From: Auricularia sp. M13
Taxonomy: Eukaryota > Basidiomycota > Agaricomycetes > Auriculariales > Auriculariaceae
Direction of reading: 5' to 3'
Length of the DNA stretch: 64,000 nt
Assembly (NCBI GenBank): GCA_037042915.1
Contig: CM073196.1
Coordinates: forward strand, 3,348,001 to 3,412,000
Numbering within the stretch: the stretch's first letter is position 1; each line of letters starts with the position of its first letter. This document shows, one piece after another, positions 22,869 through 34,013 of the stretch. Both the position numbers and the translations under genes were made by a program. Under the pieces are notes generated by a model that was given only the letters and a program-made list of their open reading frames with translations, made no database searches and was not told where the DNA came from.

Positions 22869-23110
22869 TATGGAAAGCCGGACTGACCAGCTTCGGATCT
22901 GATGCAGCATCAAGCTCGGAGCGATCCATCGAGCATGTTCCGAAAGACAAACCTTTGGCGCAACAATGTGAACGGAGGTAATGACTTATATCCGCGAGTA
23001 TGTCCGGGTGGTCAGAGCGGCACAGTTGCCTCCGGAATGTGGACATCGTTGTCATCGTCAAGGGCCGGCTGCAGCCTAGCAAGCGCTGGGGCTCTGGCAG
23101 CAGCTCAAGG
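22869..23110 (+). repeat. Left inverted repeat of the APH element
   Basis: Matches the reverse complement of about 24720-24963. Strong blocks are TATGGAAAGCCGGACTGACC at the tip, CCATCGAGC.TGTTCCGA further in, and GCAAGCGCTGG near the inner end. Confidence 0.8.
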
Positions 23111-23639
23111 AAGCCCCGATACACTATATAGGGAGTATGTTGAGTCACAGAGAGGGATGAGATGTAATAGCGTCAAGAAACGAAGCCGGAGGTTGAAAGC
23201 ACCGTGCTGTGATTCCTCCGTCATGAGCATCTTTGAGCTCATTAGAAAGCTGCTGCCACAGGCAGAGGAAAATGGTATAAGAAACTATCCTGCTCAGTTC
23301 TAGGCGGACGGTGGCGCAGGTGCAATCGCAGACTGCAGTTCCTTCAAAGCCGAGGACGATCCCAGTGCCAGCATAGATTTGCTCGCGCTGCTTTTGGCAC
23401 AAGTTTACTTGAACTCATGAGGTTTTCCCCGACTTTCGGAGACGTATTTCTGTTTAGTAGTGGGGAACGAACGGATGGACAGAAAACGTAGCGCCGCTCA
23501 CAGCGGCCATCACCGACTCCTAATCTTCCCTTTCAAGCTCATTTCTATTCAGCTGATAATCAAGCACTTCTGGCCAGTTTCTCCTGAAGCAGAAACGGCC
23601 CATACAGAGCAACACCCGGTCAAGACGACCGTCAAGCTC

Positions 23640-24300
23640 TGCGTATGACTTGGTGTGTGCCGACTCACAGTTCTCAGTCTTCCGCGTATCGCTGACGCGC
23701 AATGCTGTCCGCGCAGCAATCGCTTGAATTCGCTCGCGTGCAACGTCACGCACAGAATGGTACACCAGGTCATTGCGTGCCGTTTGAGTCGGTGAGTCCC
23801 GTCTTGCAATTCTCTTCTCTCCACGTTGCTAACGCGCAAGCCTTTCCGCGCAGGAAATCACTTGAATCTGTTCGCAAGGCTCGGTATGCACTGACGCCCG
23901 ATGCAGACCTGCTATCGTCGCGAGGACACTGACGGAACGCCGCCATCGCGTGCGACCTACGAGTCGGTGAGTCCTTGTTCTGCACTTCTCAGTACCAGCA
24001 GCTGACACGCCAACCGTTCTGCGCGGATAAATGCTTGAATCTGATCACGAGGAACATCGCGTGCACTGTTGGGATGTCACCAACTCGAGCGGCGTGCAAT
24101 TCTGTGAGTCTCTCTGAGCTTCTCAGTTTTCTCCAACGACTGATGTGCAAGCCTTTACGCGAAGGAAATCGCTTGAGTCTGCTCGCAAGGAACATTATGT
24201 GCTCATCGTCGTGTGAGACGAGCACACTTGTGAGTTTGTTTCATCTGTCATTCTCTGAGTCTGTCGCTGAGAACCCCGCCTCGCAGATACGTGTGCCGCC
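23640..24300. repeat. Four to five diverged tandem units of about 140-170 bp with splice-like motifs
   Basis: Related units start near 23691, 23828, 24001 and 24140, with a partial one near 24250. Each has the order GTGAGTC, pyrimidine-rich stretch, CTGAC/CTAAC, (C)GCGCAG-like, then a conserved block around AAATCGCTTGAATCTG. The order imitates donor, branch point, acceptor and exon start. The block is read as NRLNLLARN-like on the plus strand or as PREQIQAIS-like on the minus strand, each with some stops. Confidence 0.65.
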
Positions 24301-24719
24301 GCACCCACCGTGAGTAGTCAGCAGAAAACCGGTTAGTCGCAACTTCTAACTGCCTGGGGGCAAACAGTGAGGTTAATACACTGGGGAACTCTGACATGGA
24401 GGTTGAAAGGAGAGCGAGGGAAGATGAAGAACAACTCCCCGTCTAGACTTGGATAACTGGACAACGACATCTTGAAAGACTCAATGTCATGTTTGAATAC
24501 ACCCTTTATTATCTTAGGTATATTTAGAGGCGACCACTCCTCCTTAGCAGGTCACCCTAAATTGAATACTGCATTTCGATGCCGAAGGATGCAGTAAGGT
24601 CAGTCCGAGTTTCCAACCGGGAAACAGAACTTGTACTGTACTGTATCTTTGGCCCAAATTTAATTTGACTGGATTGGTCATGGAGATTTGAAGGTACCCA
24701 CAAGCACCACTTCCTCCCT

Positions 24720-24963
24720 GAGTCTCCTTGCTTGCTACATAGAGAACTACAGCTCAATGAAGTTTACTGGCAAATCGCCAGCGCTTGCCAGACTGTGCCC
24801 GCGGCGACGAGGCTCGGTGAACCCACGGACTTACTCTCGGCCGTAACAGATTACCTCCGCGTACATCGTTGTGTCATTGATTCGTCTCTCGGAACACGCT
24901 CGATGGATTGCTCCGCGGTCGGCTGTGCATCAAATCCGAAGCTGGTCAGTCCGGCTTTCCATA
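24720..24963 (-). repeat. Right inverted repeat of the APH element
   Basis: Reverse complement of the left end, finishing ...GGCTTTCCATA just before the second CATACT. Confidence 0.8.
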
Positions 24964-25331
24964 CATACTTCCGCTATGGTGCTGGTCCGTTTACCACTGT
25001 CGATGCACTGGTGTCATGGATGGAGACGAAGCTTCGTAGACCGTCCATCATATCCCAAGCAAGCTACCCGCTTGTATTCACCCACCAGGATATCGCACCA
25101 CGCAACCTCATACTCGATGATGACGGCCGTTTATGGGTGATCGATTGGGAATTGGCAGGCTGGTATCCGAGTTATCTCGAATACGCCTGCGCCGTGTCCA
25201 ATATTGGGGTTCCGGGACACTTCACCCCCAGCAGCTGGATAGCTGCAGTGAAAACCTTATTTCCGGATTACGAACATGAGTTTGCATGCTTGGAAGAATT
25301 ACGAGGAATTCTACAGCTCTATCCATTTTAG

Positions 25332-25682
25332 GTATTGCCTGTGTTTCGATGCTGATTACTTTTTACTTTTGATCTCCACCTCGGGCTCCCTATCACTTAA
25401 ACTGAATACAATCTTTTATTGCTTGATTTTGTAAAAGTTGACTTATTGCATCTTGCAAAATCCCAGTGCCTTTGTACTGACTGTTATCAATGCTTTCGAT
25501 ACCGGTACTGCACCAGACATGCACATTAGCAGAGAGCATAACACTGGAAGACTGTTTGTGATTCGAGAGCCTCTCTGCCTATGAATGGTTGGGACACACC
25601 AAGGAGCCGAGTGAGTGATGTTGCCCTGGGTGCACTGTACACATCATCATTCGAAACTATTCCACCCAGGGTGTGAGTGCGC
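25332..25682. other. Spacer, no supported gene
   Basis: AT-richer sequence between the end of the APH gene and the second copy of the CTL-ATG2 promoter. No feature is recognised. Confidence 0.4.
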
Positions 25683-26130
25683 TAGAGAGGGGAGAGGGTG
25701 ATGATGGTGAGTAATTAGCATTGGCACAGTGTGAGGTGAACTTTGTCGCATGTTGTGAGACGCCGTATGTAAACCAGGAGCATGAGAGTGCAACGGTCCG
25801 GAACCGGCCGACAGCCACTTTCGACGGCCACTGCGCCGTCCAGCCTGCATGTTCCCGTTCAGGCAGCTCATACCCTCCGTCGCGATCCCAGCGTCCATAC
25901 AATCGCGCTTTCTGTCATTTGCGCTACGCCGGTCCATCGGCCACCTGCTCAAGCCCGGCCAGCTCGACCCAGCACAGATCGAGGCTCAGATTGGCAGCGG
26001 CTTCGTCGAGGTCAAGGACATCCAGCTCGACGAGAATGTGCGTAGAATAATGCACAACGGTCTCTGCTAAGTATCCATGTAGGCTATAAACGAATTTCTG
26101 AGCGATTTGCCTGTACGGCTCGTCAGCGGC
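25683..26130 (+). repeat. Copy 2 of the duplicated CTL-ATG2 promoter/5' region
   Basis: Direct-repeat partner of 21885-22270. It also starts with a 30-bp piece (GGAGAGGGTGATGATGGTGA...) that matches CTL exon 2 at 21183-21213, so a shortened CTL 5' remnant precedes the ATG2 start here. Confidence 0.75.
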
Positions 26131-29100
26131 GTCGTGGGTACGGTCACAGCGCGCGTTCCCTGGCCCAACATCCTCTCGGCGACCTTTGCGCTTTCTCTGA
26201 ACTCAGTCAGACTCACCTTCGCCGTCGCGCCTCCCCGCCCACAGCATGTCCGAGGTCTCACAGAGTCCGTGGCGCTCGTTGCGGAAGAGTTCGTGCACGA
26301 GGAGCTCACGCCCGAGGAGAACAAGGAGCTGCGCAAGTCCATTATTATTACCAAGGACGAAGACAATGACTCCGACTCTGACGACGGAAATTACAACCCG
26401 CCAGGATCCATCGACCCGTGGCTGAAGAAGGAGGACCTCGAGGACGTCCAGGACGTCGAGGCCGCCATCGAGGGTGTCTCCGTGCTCGCCTCCGTCGTCG
26501 AGCGCATTCTTGCTCGCTTCACGCTCAATGCTAAGGACATCAAGGTCGCTTTGGTGCACGACAATGTTGCAGAGCTCACGCTGGGGCTCGACGAAGTTGC
26601 GTTTGGTGTCGACCAGCAAGATGCGGAGCGCACTGACTATAAGCGCGTACACACCTGCCGCGTGGCCGGCGTTTCAGTGTCTATGCGCGATCTCACGCCG
26701 CCGTCGGAGGCATCGTCACTTGCATCTACGCAAGTGGGCTTGCCTGACCCGCCAGCTGCCCCGATATCTCTTGCGGACTCGCAACGGCCTGCTTCTACGC
26801 AGGCAGTGATCACACCACCAACGCTGGGTGCCCCGATATCCCTGTCAGACTCGCAGTCCAGTATGGCGTCGACGGTGTCTCCTCGAACGGCTCCACTATC
26901 ACTTTCCGCTTCGCAGCTGGACCCGCCTGATGCTCTGGGCTTGCGACATGGCGCTTTTTCATTCGATGAAGACGACAGCGACCTGGACGAGTCCGCGATG
27001 ATGGCCATGTCTCAGAGCATCGCGTCCCTGGCGCCTCCGCGGCCGCGCACATACTCGCACGGGAGCACCATGACGTCCGCCAGTATTTATCACAGCGCTG
27101 CGTCGTCTGTGGCGGGCGACGACGACGACGAAGACGAAGACAACGACGTGTTCCACGATTCGCGCGACACGTCTTCGCAGTTTGTCGTCGACTCGCGCTT
27201 CACTGCGCGGTCGCGACAAGCAACTCAGCTGCCCTCAAGGCCACAACCGCCATCTCTCCCGCCGCAGCCTCCTCCGCCTCCATCACCAGCGCCACTTCCT
27301 CCCCCTCCTCCTCCTGCGCCGACCGTAGAGCGTCATCCATACAAGCTGCTTTCGATGGGCACGGACCCGCTCGTTCTGACCATCACGACTGCGCGCTCCA
27401 CGGGACTTGCGCACATCGCACTCGACGCCAAAGTAGGCGTCATATCCGGCGCAATCGGCGCCTCGCAACTGCGCGCGCTGCTCAAGCTCGCGGGCTCCCT
27501 GCCTTCCGCGCCCAAACCGCCGCCGTCCGCGTCTTCGCCAAAGCCAGCGCCAGCGGTCGATATCCACGCGCACGTCCGCGGAATCGTCTTTCTCCTCTTT
27601 CTCGAGGACCACGCAGACCTGGACGAGTTCCACCGCCACCCACTCTCCGCGGCCCCCGCTGCGCGCCATGTGCGCGTGCATCTCGAGACGCTCGACGGCG
27701 CGCTCAACACGATCTCCTCGCTTGGCTTGGCATCGTCCTCCGCGTCCATCGCGCTCCCGACGCCGACGAGCAAGCGCGTGACCAAGCTCTCGCTGTCCGA
27801 CGTCTCCGTCTTCCTCCACGACGAGGGAGGATACGCGCCGGTAGTGATCACCGATGCGAACTTGCCCGCGCAGTACGCCGCAACGGCAACCTTCCCATCG
27901 TTCGATGTTGCCGACTGGACGCCGCACAGCACGCGCACGCCGCATCCGCGTATTGCGCAGTGGCGCGTCAAGCCGCCTGCTGGGGCTAAGCGGCCCGCGG
28001 CGCAGACGCATGCTTCCGCACTGAGCGTGCATGTCGAGGGCAGCATTGCGGAGGTCGAGGTCGCGCCTCTGCGAGTGTTTGTGGATTTGCGTGTGGTGGA
28101 GCACGCGCTGGGCTTTGTGAAGAGTTTAGGAATGGAGAGTAGGTCAGGCGATGAGGATGAGGATGAAGAGACGCCGCCCGCTACGCCTCGCGCGAGTGAC
28201 CAGACGCATAGGCTTCTGGATGATCTCGACGCTCAGGCGAAACTGCAGGTATGCGTCCCTACATTGAGTCTCTATGCTTCGAGCTAATTGCGCTGTGATG
28301 CAGGGTGTGGAGGAGATGCAGACCGTGCTCCGGTGTCCGTGCGTGCGCGTGGAAGTGCGCGTACCCACCGCGCGTAGCGGCGCGATGGTCATCGACGTGC
28401 ACGACATCCGACTGAACTCGGGCGCGGCGGCATCCGAGACGGAACGGCGCGGCGTGTCGTTTGCTGCGCATGAGGGCTATCCCTCTGGTGGCAGCGGCGC
28501 AGGCAGCAAGTACAAGGTGCTTGTGCGCGCGGAATGGCGGCGGATCGTGGTGGCTTACGCGGGCGTGGGAGGTACGCAGTTATCTCCGTATACATACCCT
28601 TTGCTAATCAAATTTGCCACATGAAGATACCCGCGCGACGACGCTCCTCTCGCTCCATGCCGACGGGCCCTCCTCGCTCGTCGTGCGCAAGTCGTCGCTG
28701 GAGGTGACGCTGCCCGCCGCGCACGGGCTGCTGTCGAAGCCCGTCTTGGACGGCCTGCAATACTGGGCGGACGACATCACTCAGTGGGCGGAATATGCCT
28801 TCGGTTCGCCGTCGCCACCCAGCTCGGCTGTGGACTCTGCCGTGATTGGGAGCAGGTGGTTCGAGCACCGCGCGGAGTCGCTTGCCAGCTCATCCGCGGG
28901 TTCTGGGTATGCCTCTGCTATGCAGAGGAAGCCTAAGGCCACGGAGATGGTCATTAGAGTTGTCTTGCAGGAGGGTGCGTCTCATTTCTTCCCCCTGGGT
29001 TGTGGAATGTCCTGAAATTTCTCGCAGCGAATGTCCAGATGTTCATGGCTCGCACGAGCTCTGATGGGGCTATTCGGCCGTTGACGCTGAGCTTGACGGA

Positions 29101-32100
29101 CATGGATCTGCTTCTTGAAGCCAAGCCTGAAGGCAAGGTGCGTAGTGGTGCTGGTCAAAATGCGCTTGCAGGGACTGAAGATAGGTCAATCGCATCAGAG
29201 TGAGACGCTCATCACTTTGTCGTTCATGGACGTCCGGATCGTGGACAAGTCTGCGAACGATGATACTGTCGACATCCTCGGCCTTACAAGCGAGCGCACT
29301 TTTGTGAGTATCAATCAATCGCTGTGGCTGCAGCACTCATGGGAAATACAACAGAGCAGCCCTGCGCATCCTCTAGTCAAATTGCGGTTTGCATCGTCGA
29401 CGGACTCAGGGACTGGCACCAAGGAAGTCCGACTAAGGCTCACGCTGTATGGCTTCACATACACACTGTCTTCCGACCTGGGGTGGGTTCAAGATATTGC
29501 TGCTTTCGTCAAGAATCCGCCAGGGGTACGTCGCCATATCCTGCCCTCACTCACTTCCACCAACTATTTGCGCAGACATTCGAGGCTGTAGTACCTACCG
29601 AACGCACGCGAATAAACGTCAAGATTATCGATGGCTCCCTCCACATCGTCACCGAAGGTCACGACGGCGCACTGGCGCTCGCCTTGACCGACGTGGAGCT
29701 TGCGACTGAGCTGCTGGGCGATTCACCTGACATAGCCTTGAATGTTGATGCGGGCGAGCTCGCAGTATTCGCCGTGGATGATATGGCTGCAGATGTACCA
29801 GATGAACTGCACGAAGAGGGCAGCCATCTATCTGGCCAGGATGTGTGGCGCGTATGTACCGGTCTTCAATCTGTTCTATCCGTATGCTTACCAGAGGCGA
29901 AAGAGTCGCGGTTACGCCGTGCTAGCGGAAGTCACAGATTTCGCCGCGCGAGTCGTTAAACAGACCGTGTTTCCGAAGCTGGCCGTATGTGGTTATTGCG
30001 CCGCCTTTGATCTTCTAATGCTGAAGAAATTTGCGTAGGCCGACATTAACAGCGTCAAGCTTACCGTCCATGCATGCGCAGATACACTTGGGGCAGTCGG
30101 TGGGGTTGTCAGCGCATTTGGTAAAGCACTTGCTGGGCCAGACGCAACGTGGGTGTCGAAATGCGTTCTCGTGTCGCCTTATTCTTATCACCGATGTCAG
30201 ACCACCTCCAGAGCCTGCACCCAAGCCAGCTGGTGTGCACTCTCTGCATCAGCGGGCAAAGCGAGGGGACGACATCATGGGTATAAGCTCTATACTTGCC
30301 CACTTGGCTATTGTTAACGCCCTTGCAGCATCTGTCGATGATAATGCCTTCCGCCGTCTGCCTGCCGTCGGGTCCGCACCCGATCTAGTGACTGACGACC
30401 TTCCGCGGAACATGAACTATATCGATGTCTCGTACGGCACTGCTGCTGGGCTAATGGCTCTGCCCGATGACGGCGAGGAAGACGACGACGGTTCATACCT
30501 CGTTCGACAACCAGCACCGTCCTCAGCACCTGGCGTGGTATCGGAATTCGGCGGCGAGACAATCAGGATGCTAGATCCCAACGGCATCCACGTTATTGAC
30601 GATTATTTCGAGAACCTTCCTCCTGACGTGGATGACCTTGCGTCTGGGTTTGTGCTATATTTTGCGGGAATTATTGGTAGCTAATACTCCCCATAGCGAG
30701 CAAGACCTCCGCGTACGCGTGTCGCAGTGTGATGTTACGGTTCTGCTTTACGATGGCTATGACTGGTCCGGGACACGACGAGCCATCGAGGACGAAATGC
30801 GGCGCATAAGGCGACGCCTCGAGAAGATTCGGCAGCTCCTAGCCGATGGTCAGACGCCGGATGAAACCATCGAAGACACAAGCGCTCTGCTGTTCAACTC
30901 GGTTCACATCGGTCTGCGCGAGTCGCCCGACGAGCTGGATCCCGGCGCTCTCCTTGTTGCGATCGACGAGGAGCTTGGCGACGACAACGACGCTGCGAGC
31001 GTGAGCTCGTGGCAGAGTTTGACCCCCATGGACCCCGCCATGCGCGGGAAGAAGGCGCCTCAGCGACAACATCGGGGCAAGACTCACCGTCGCCTCCGGC
31101 GGTCCGCGAAGCCGCTGATCGAGATACGACTGTCCAGCATTGCGCTGGAGATGGACAAGCTCACACCGGAATGTGCGGTGGCGAGTCGCATCCTCGTGGG
31201 TGTGCGCGATCTCGAAATCTTGGACCACATCAAGACCTCGACCTGGCGCAAGTTCCTGACAGGCAAACGGACGGATTCGCATGGCAACGTGCGCGAGACC
31301 GGCTCAAATATGGCTCGTGTTGAGCTCGTTATGGTTCGCCCTGTACCAGGGCATCCATCCGAAGAAGCGCGCCTGAAGGTCCGTGTGCCCAATGATCCAC
31401 ATTCGGTCTTACTGATTCGAATGCATCACAGGCCAAGATTCTGCCTCTGCGACTACATGTGGACCAGGACGCGCTTGATTTCCTCAAGAAGTTTGCAGCC
31501 TTCCGAGATCCTCGCGTTGCTGCTCCTCCGAGCCCAGCTGGCCCATCATCTAATGACACGTTCTTCCGTGAGTTGCACAAAACGTTGCAGGTACTGTAAA
31601 GCATCTGATTTCCGAATACAGAGCACGCCGAAATATTTCCGGTCGATCTCAAGCTGGACTACAAGCCAAAACGGGTGGACTTCCAAGCTCTCCGCGATGG
31701 GAAGACCATAGAGCTTATGAATTTCTTCCACTTCGACGGCGCGGAGATGACGCTGCGACACATCACATTGTCCGGTGTATGTGGCTCTATTCTGTCGTCT
31801 TGCACAATTTCTGATGACTGTTCCGCTTAGTTGACTGGTTGGCCGCGGCTTTTCGACACTCTGAACGACCTGTGGACACCTGATGTGAAGGCAAACCAGC
31901 TGGCGGACGTTATCAGCGGCGTCGCGCCCATACGGTCCATCGTGAACGTCGGCTCCGGCGTAGCTGATCTCGTCCTTCTGCCCATAGCGCAATACAAGAA
32001 GGATAAGCGACTTTTACGCGGCGTGCAGCGCGGGGCGACCAGCTTCGTGCGAAGCACCGCGATGGAAGCTCTCCGACTTGGGGCGCGGCTGGCGACCGGG

Positions 32101-32502
32101 ACTCAAGTCATCTTGGAGCATGCCGAGGGCGTGCTGGGAGGGCGTGCTCCCGAGGGTATGCTTGAAGTCGCTGTCAGTGACGATGCCGAGGGGATGGACC
32201 CCGAGGAGAGGGAGAGCAAGTACGCCCAGCAGCCGGGTAACGTCCGAGAGGGCATGCGAGGTGCCGTCAAGAGTTTGCGGACAAACCTGAATTCGGCAGC
32301 GCAAACGATTCTTGCTGTGCCGATGGAGGTCCACGATAGCTCTGAAGGGACGCTGCACACCGTCGTACGCGCTGTTCCGATCGCTGTGCTCCGTCCGATG
32401 ATTGGTGCGAGCGAGGCGGTCAGCAAGACGCTGTTTGGATTGCGCAATACGCTCGATCCTGGGATCATGGAGGAGAATGATGCCAAGTACAAACGTCGTT
32501 GA
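25849..32502 (+). CDS. ATG2: Autophagy-related protein 2 (ATG2), bridge-like lipid transfer protein
   Basis: The start [11 protein letters not shown] at 25849 is followed by [15 protein letters not shown] and [14 protein letters not shown], the Chorein_N lipid-entry region. A 45-bp intron (26038-26082) leads to a long exon (26083-28248) with [14 protein letters not shown] and RVPWPNI, characteristic of ATG2. The middle has acidic, Ser-rich and poly-Pro low-complexity loops (about 26,690-27,330). About a dozen further short introns follow. The last exon (31831-32502) carries the conserved ATG2 C-terminal core: [20 protein letters not shown], then LPIAQYKKD and [23 protein letters not shown]2 moves phospholipids from ER to the growing phagophore with Atg9 and Atg18/WIPI. 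No frame break was found, but internal splicing was not fully traced. Confidence 0.92.
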
Positions 32503-32812
32503 CGCAGCACCTTGGGACGCCGCTTCAAGGGACTCCTGGACGCTTTTATTGTCTGCAATTACGCATGCGCTTTTCACGACTTTTGCATCTAGTTTGTTTG
32601 CTTTCGACTACAATTGTAATTGTGCCCTTCTCCAATGACCCAGTCTTGTACTAGTGCCGCAATGTGATAATATCAACTGACCCTAGACTGCTTCTGCCTA
32701 TTATGTGGAATGGATTGTGTTGGTCGATTGATCGTGCAACGAGCGGCTGTAAAAACTCCGCCTCCGCGGACATCCGTCTTTACTCTGACTCCGAGTCCTT
32801 CCGTCCATCGCT

Positions 32813-33352
32813 TTGTTGCGCATGCTGGGACGGCCTGCCCCATCCGACCAGTCATGCCCTGTGGACGAAGCGCTGATACAAACTTATCTTCTCGAACCCT
32901 GCCGCACAATATTTTCAGTGCAGTATTCGGGCGCAACGTGCTCGTACGCGGAGGTTCCACTTCATGCCGAAATGCTGCTGTTGCGACACTTCGATGCTCT
33001 TCCGTATGGTTCTTTCACTTACATTGGCCATTCGGAGCTATCCTGCATGCCGTGCTTTCTGTTTATGCTGGCGTACAACGCTTTCCGAGGCGAACCGGAA
33101 GTCAACATTCGCGGCCACAACGGATATCCTATAATGCCCTGGCCGACTCCCCATCTCGCCTCTGACACCATTGGGCGGCATTGACAGCTTCTTTTCCAGC
33201 AAAGTGACTGCAGAGTTCAGGAATTTTTGGAGAGCTCTTGCCTGGAAGCAGCTAGAAGACCGTGAATCGTCGGGTATCGTAGAGCCTCCTTCAAGATCAA
33301 GGCGGCTCAGACTTGCACAAGCTACGAGGCAGTTTGATTTACCCGCTCCGAC
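32813..33352 (+). pseudogene. OTT_1508-like deaminase C-terminal part, frame-broken copy C
   Basis: A frame to 33184 contains VPLHAEMLLLRHF and, about 25 residues on, YIGHSELSCMPCFLFMLAYN, matching the HxE and CxxC motifs and flanks of copy B at 2.4-3.8 kb. Family homology then resumes in a second frame from about 33177 (DSFFSSKVTAEFRNFWRA), equivalent to the C-terminal tail of copy B; the shift falls near 33170-33180 without intron signals. The helical N-terminal half seen in copies A and B is not recognisable upstream, where the ATG2 gene ends 300 bp before. The copy is therefore 5'-truncated and frameshifted although both zinc motifs are kept. Confidence 0.65.
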
Positions 33353-33359
33353 TGTATAA

Positions 33360-34013
33360 TGTGATACCTGTTTCGTCTTGATATACCGCTGAAGATAAAT
33401 CATGCTTCGGAGCCCGTTACTTCAGCGGAAAGGTATAAAGGACAAGCTCGGTGCGATTGCCGCCAAACGAGGCCAGTCATCGCGATCGGACGTCTGACAC
33501 AGAATTGTCGCTGATCTCGACATCGGACGCCGCACAGACACTCATGATCAGAGCCACGATGTGCGTGGGAGGTTCTCCTCAGATCTACTGTCTGCGAACG
33601 TCAGCCTTGTCGTTCCAGCGACGTCGCCTTCCGCCTGCGGGTGTCTGAGGCTTGAGCGCTAAGCTGCTGGTAATCTAGTTGGGCAGGATTCCACAGTATA
33701 CATCTTCGGGACAGCAGGCTCTTCATCTCATCCACCTGCTCAACCGAGCTTCGCAGAATCTTGTAGTCTTGAATGTCTCGGAAGGTCGATTGGTAGAGCG
33801 GTCGCATGGGCGCTACCTAGTGCCATCGCCGTACTACGTCTGTCAAGGATGCCTTCCATGTAGCGATGTCTTTCAGTTGAACTCTGCCATCACGATGTAA
33901 ATTACATAAGTTAATGCTCGAGTCACCGATTTGGCAATCTGCTTCCGGAGTTCCACCGGCATAAAACGGCCGATCGCTTTTGCTCAGTGCCAGCAACACC
34001 CTCCATCGCACCA
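33360..34013. other. Intergenic, promoter of tryptophan synthase
   Basis: No gene is recognised in this spacer. The ATG of the tryptophan synthase at 34014 is preceded by CACCA. Confidence 0.4.

Larger units (their letters stand above)
22869..24963. mobile_element. Non-autonomous TIR element (2,095 bp) with 6-bp target duplication
   Basis: The ends are TATGGAAAGCCGGACTG... and its reverse complement. Direct repeats CATACT lie immediately outside (22863-22868 and 24964-24969). The inverted ends extend about 230-240 bp with clear decay. The centre has no recognisable transposase; it holds tandem repeats at 23640-24300 and otherwise non-coding DNA. TSD length and the TATG termini are the same as in the element that splits hydrophobin copy 1, but the rest of the end sequence differs. 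Confidence 0.85.
22412..25331 (+). pseudogene. Aminoglycoside-phosphotransferase (APH)-like kinase gene, split by a TIR element
   Basis: The 5' part (22412-22868) has the N-lobe pattern of fungal APH-family kinases (VPWVHLVFTRGATTFVVIDE...G..L...W). The 3' part (24970-25331) has the catalytic loop FTHQDIAPRNLILDD (HxDxxxxN) and the metal-binding VIDWELAGWYP, ending at a TAG at 25329. Between them lies a 2,095-bp inverted-repeat element. Dropping the element and one copy of its 6-bp target leaves 819 nt, one open frame of 272 codons without introns. The fungal family phosphorylates unknown small molecules; it is not a drug-resistance enzyme by default. The gene lies between the two copies of the CTL-ATG2 promoter. 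Confidence 0.85.

Noticed and set aside
22456-23148. 230-codon open frame on the minus strand across the APH gene
   Set aside because: It is antisense to the conserved APH N-lobe and then runs into the inverted repeat of the element; no domain is visible.
23640-24300. CRISPR-like array
   Set aside because: Units are 140-170 bp and diverged, without short identical repeats and spacers; the genome is eukaryotic.
33780-33830. A-box-like GATTGGTAGAGCGG suggesting a tRNA gene
   Set aside because: No B box or acceptor stem follows within 100 bp.
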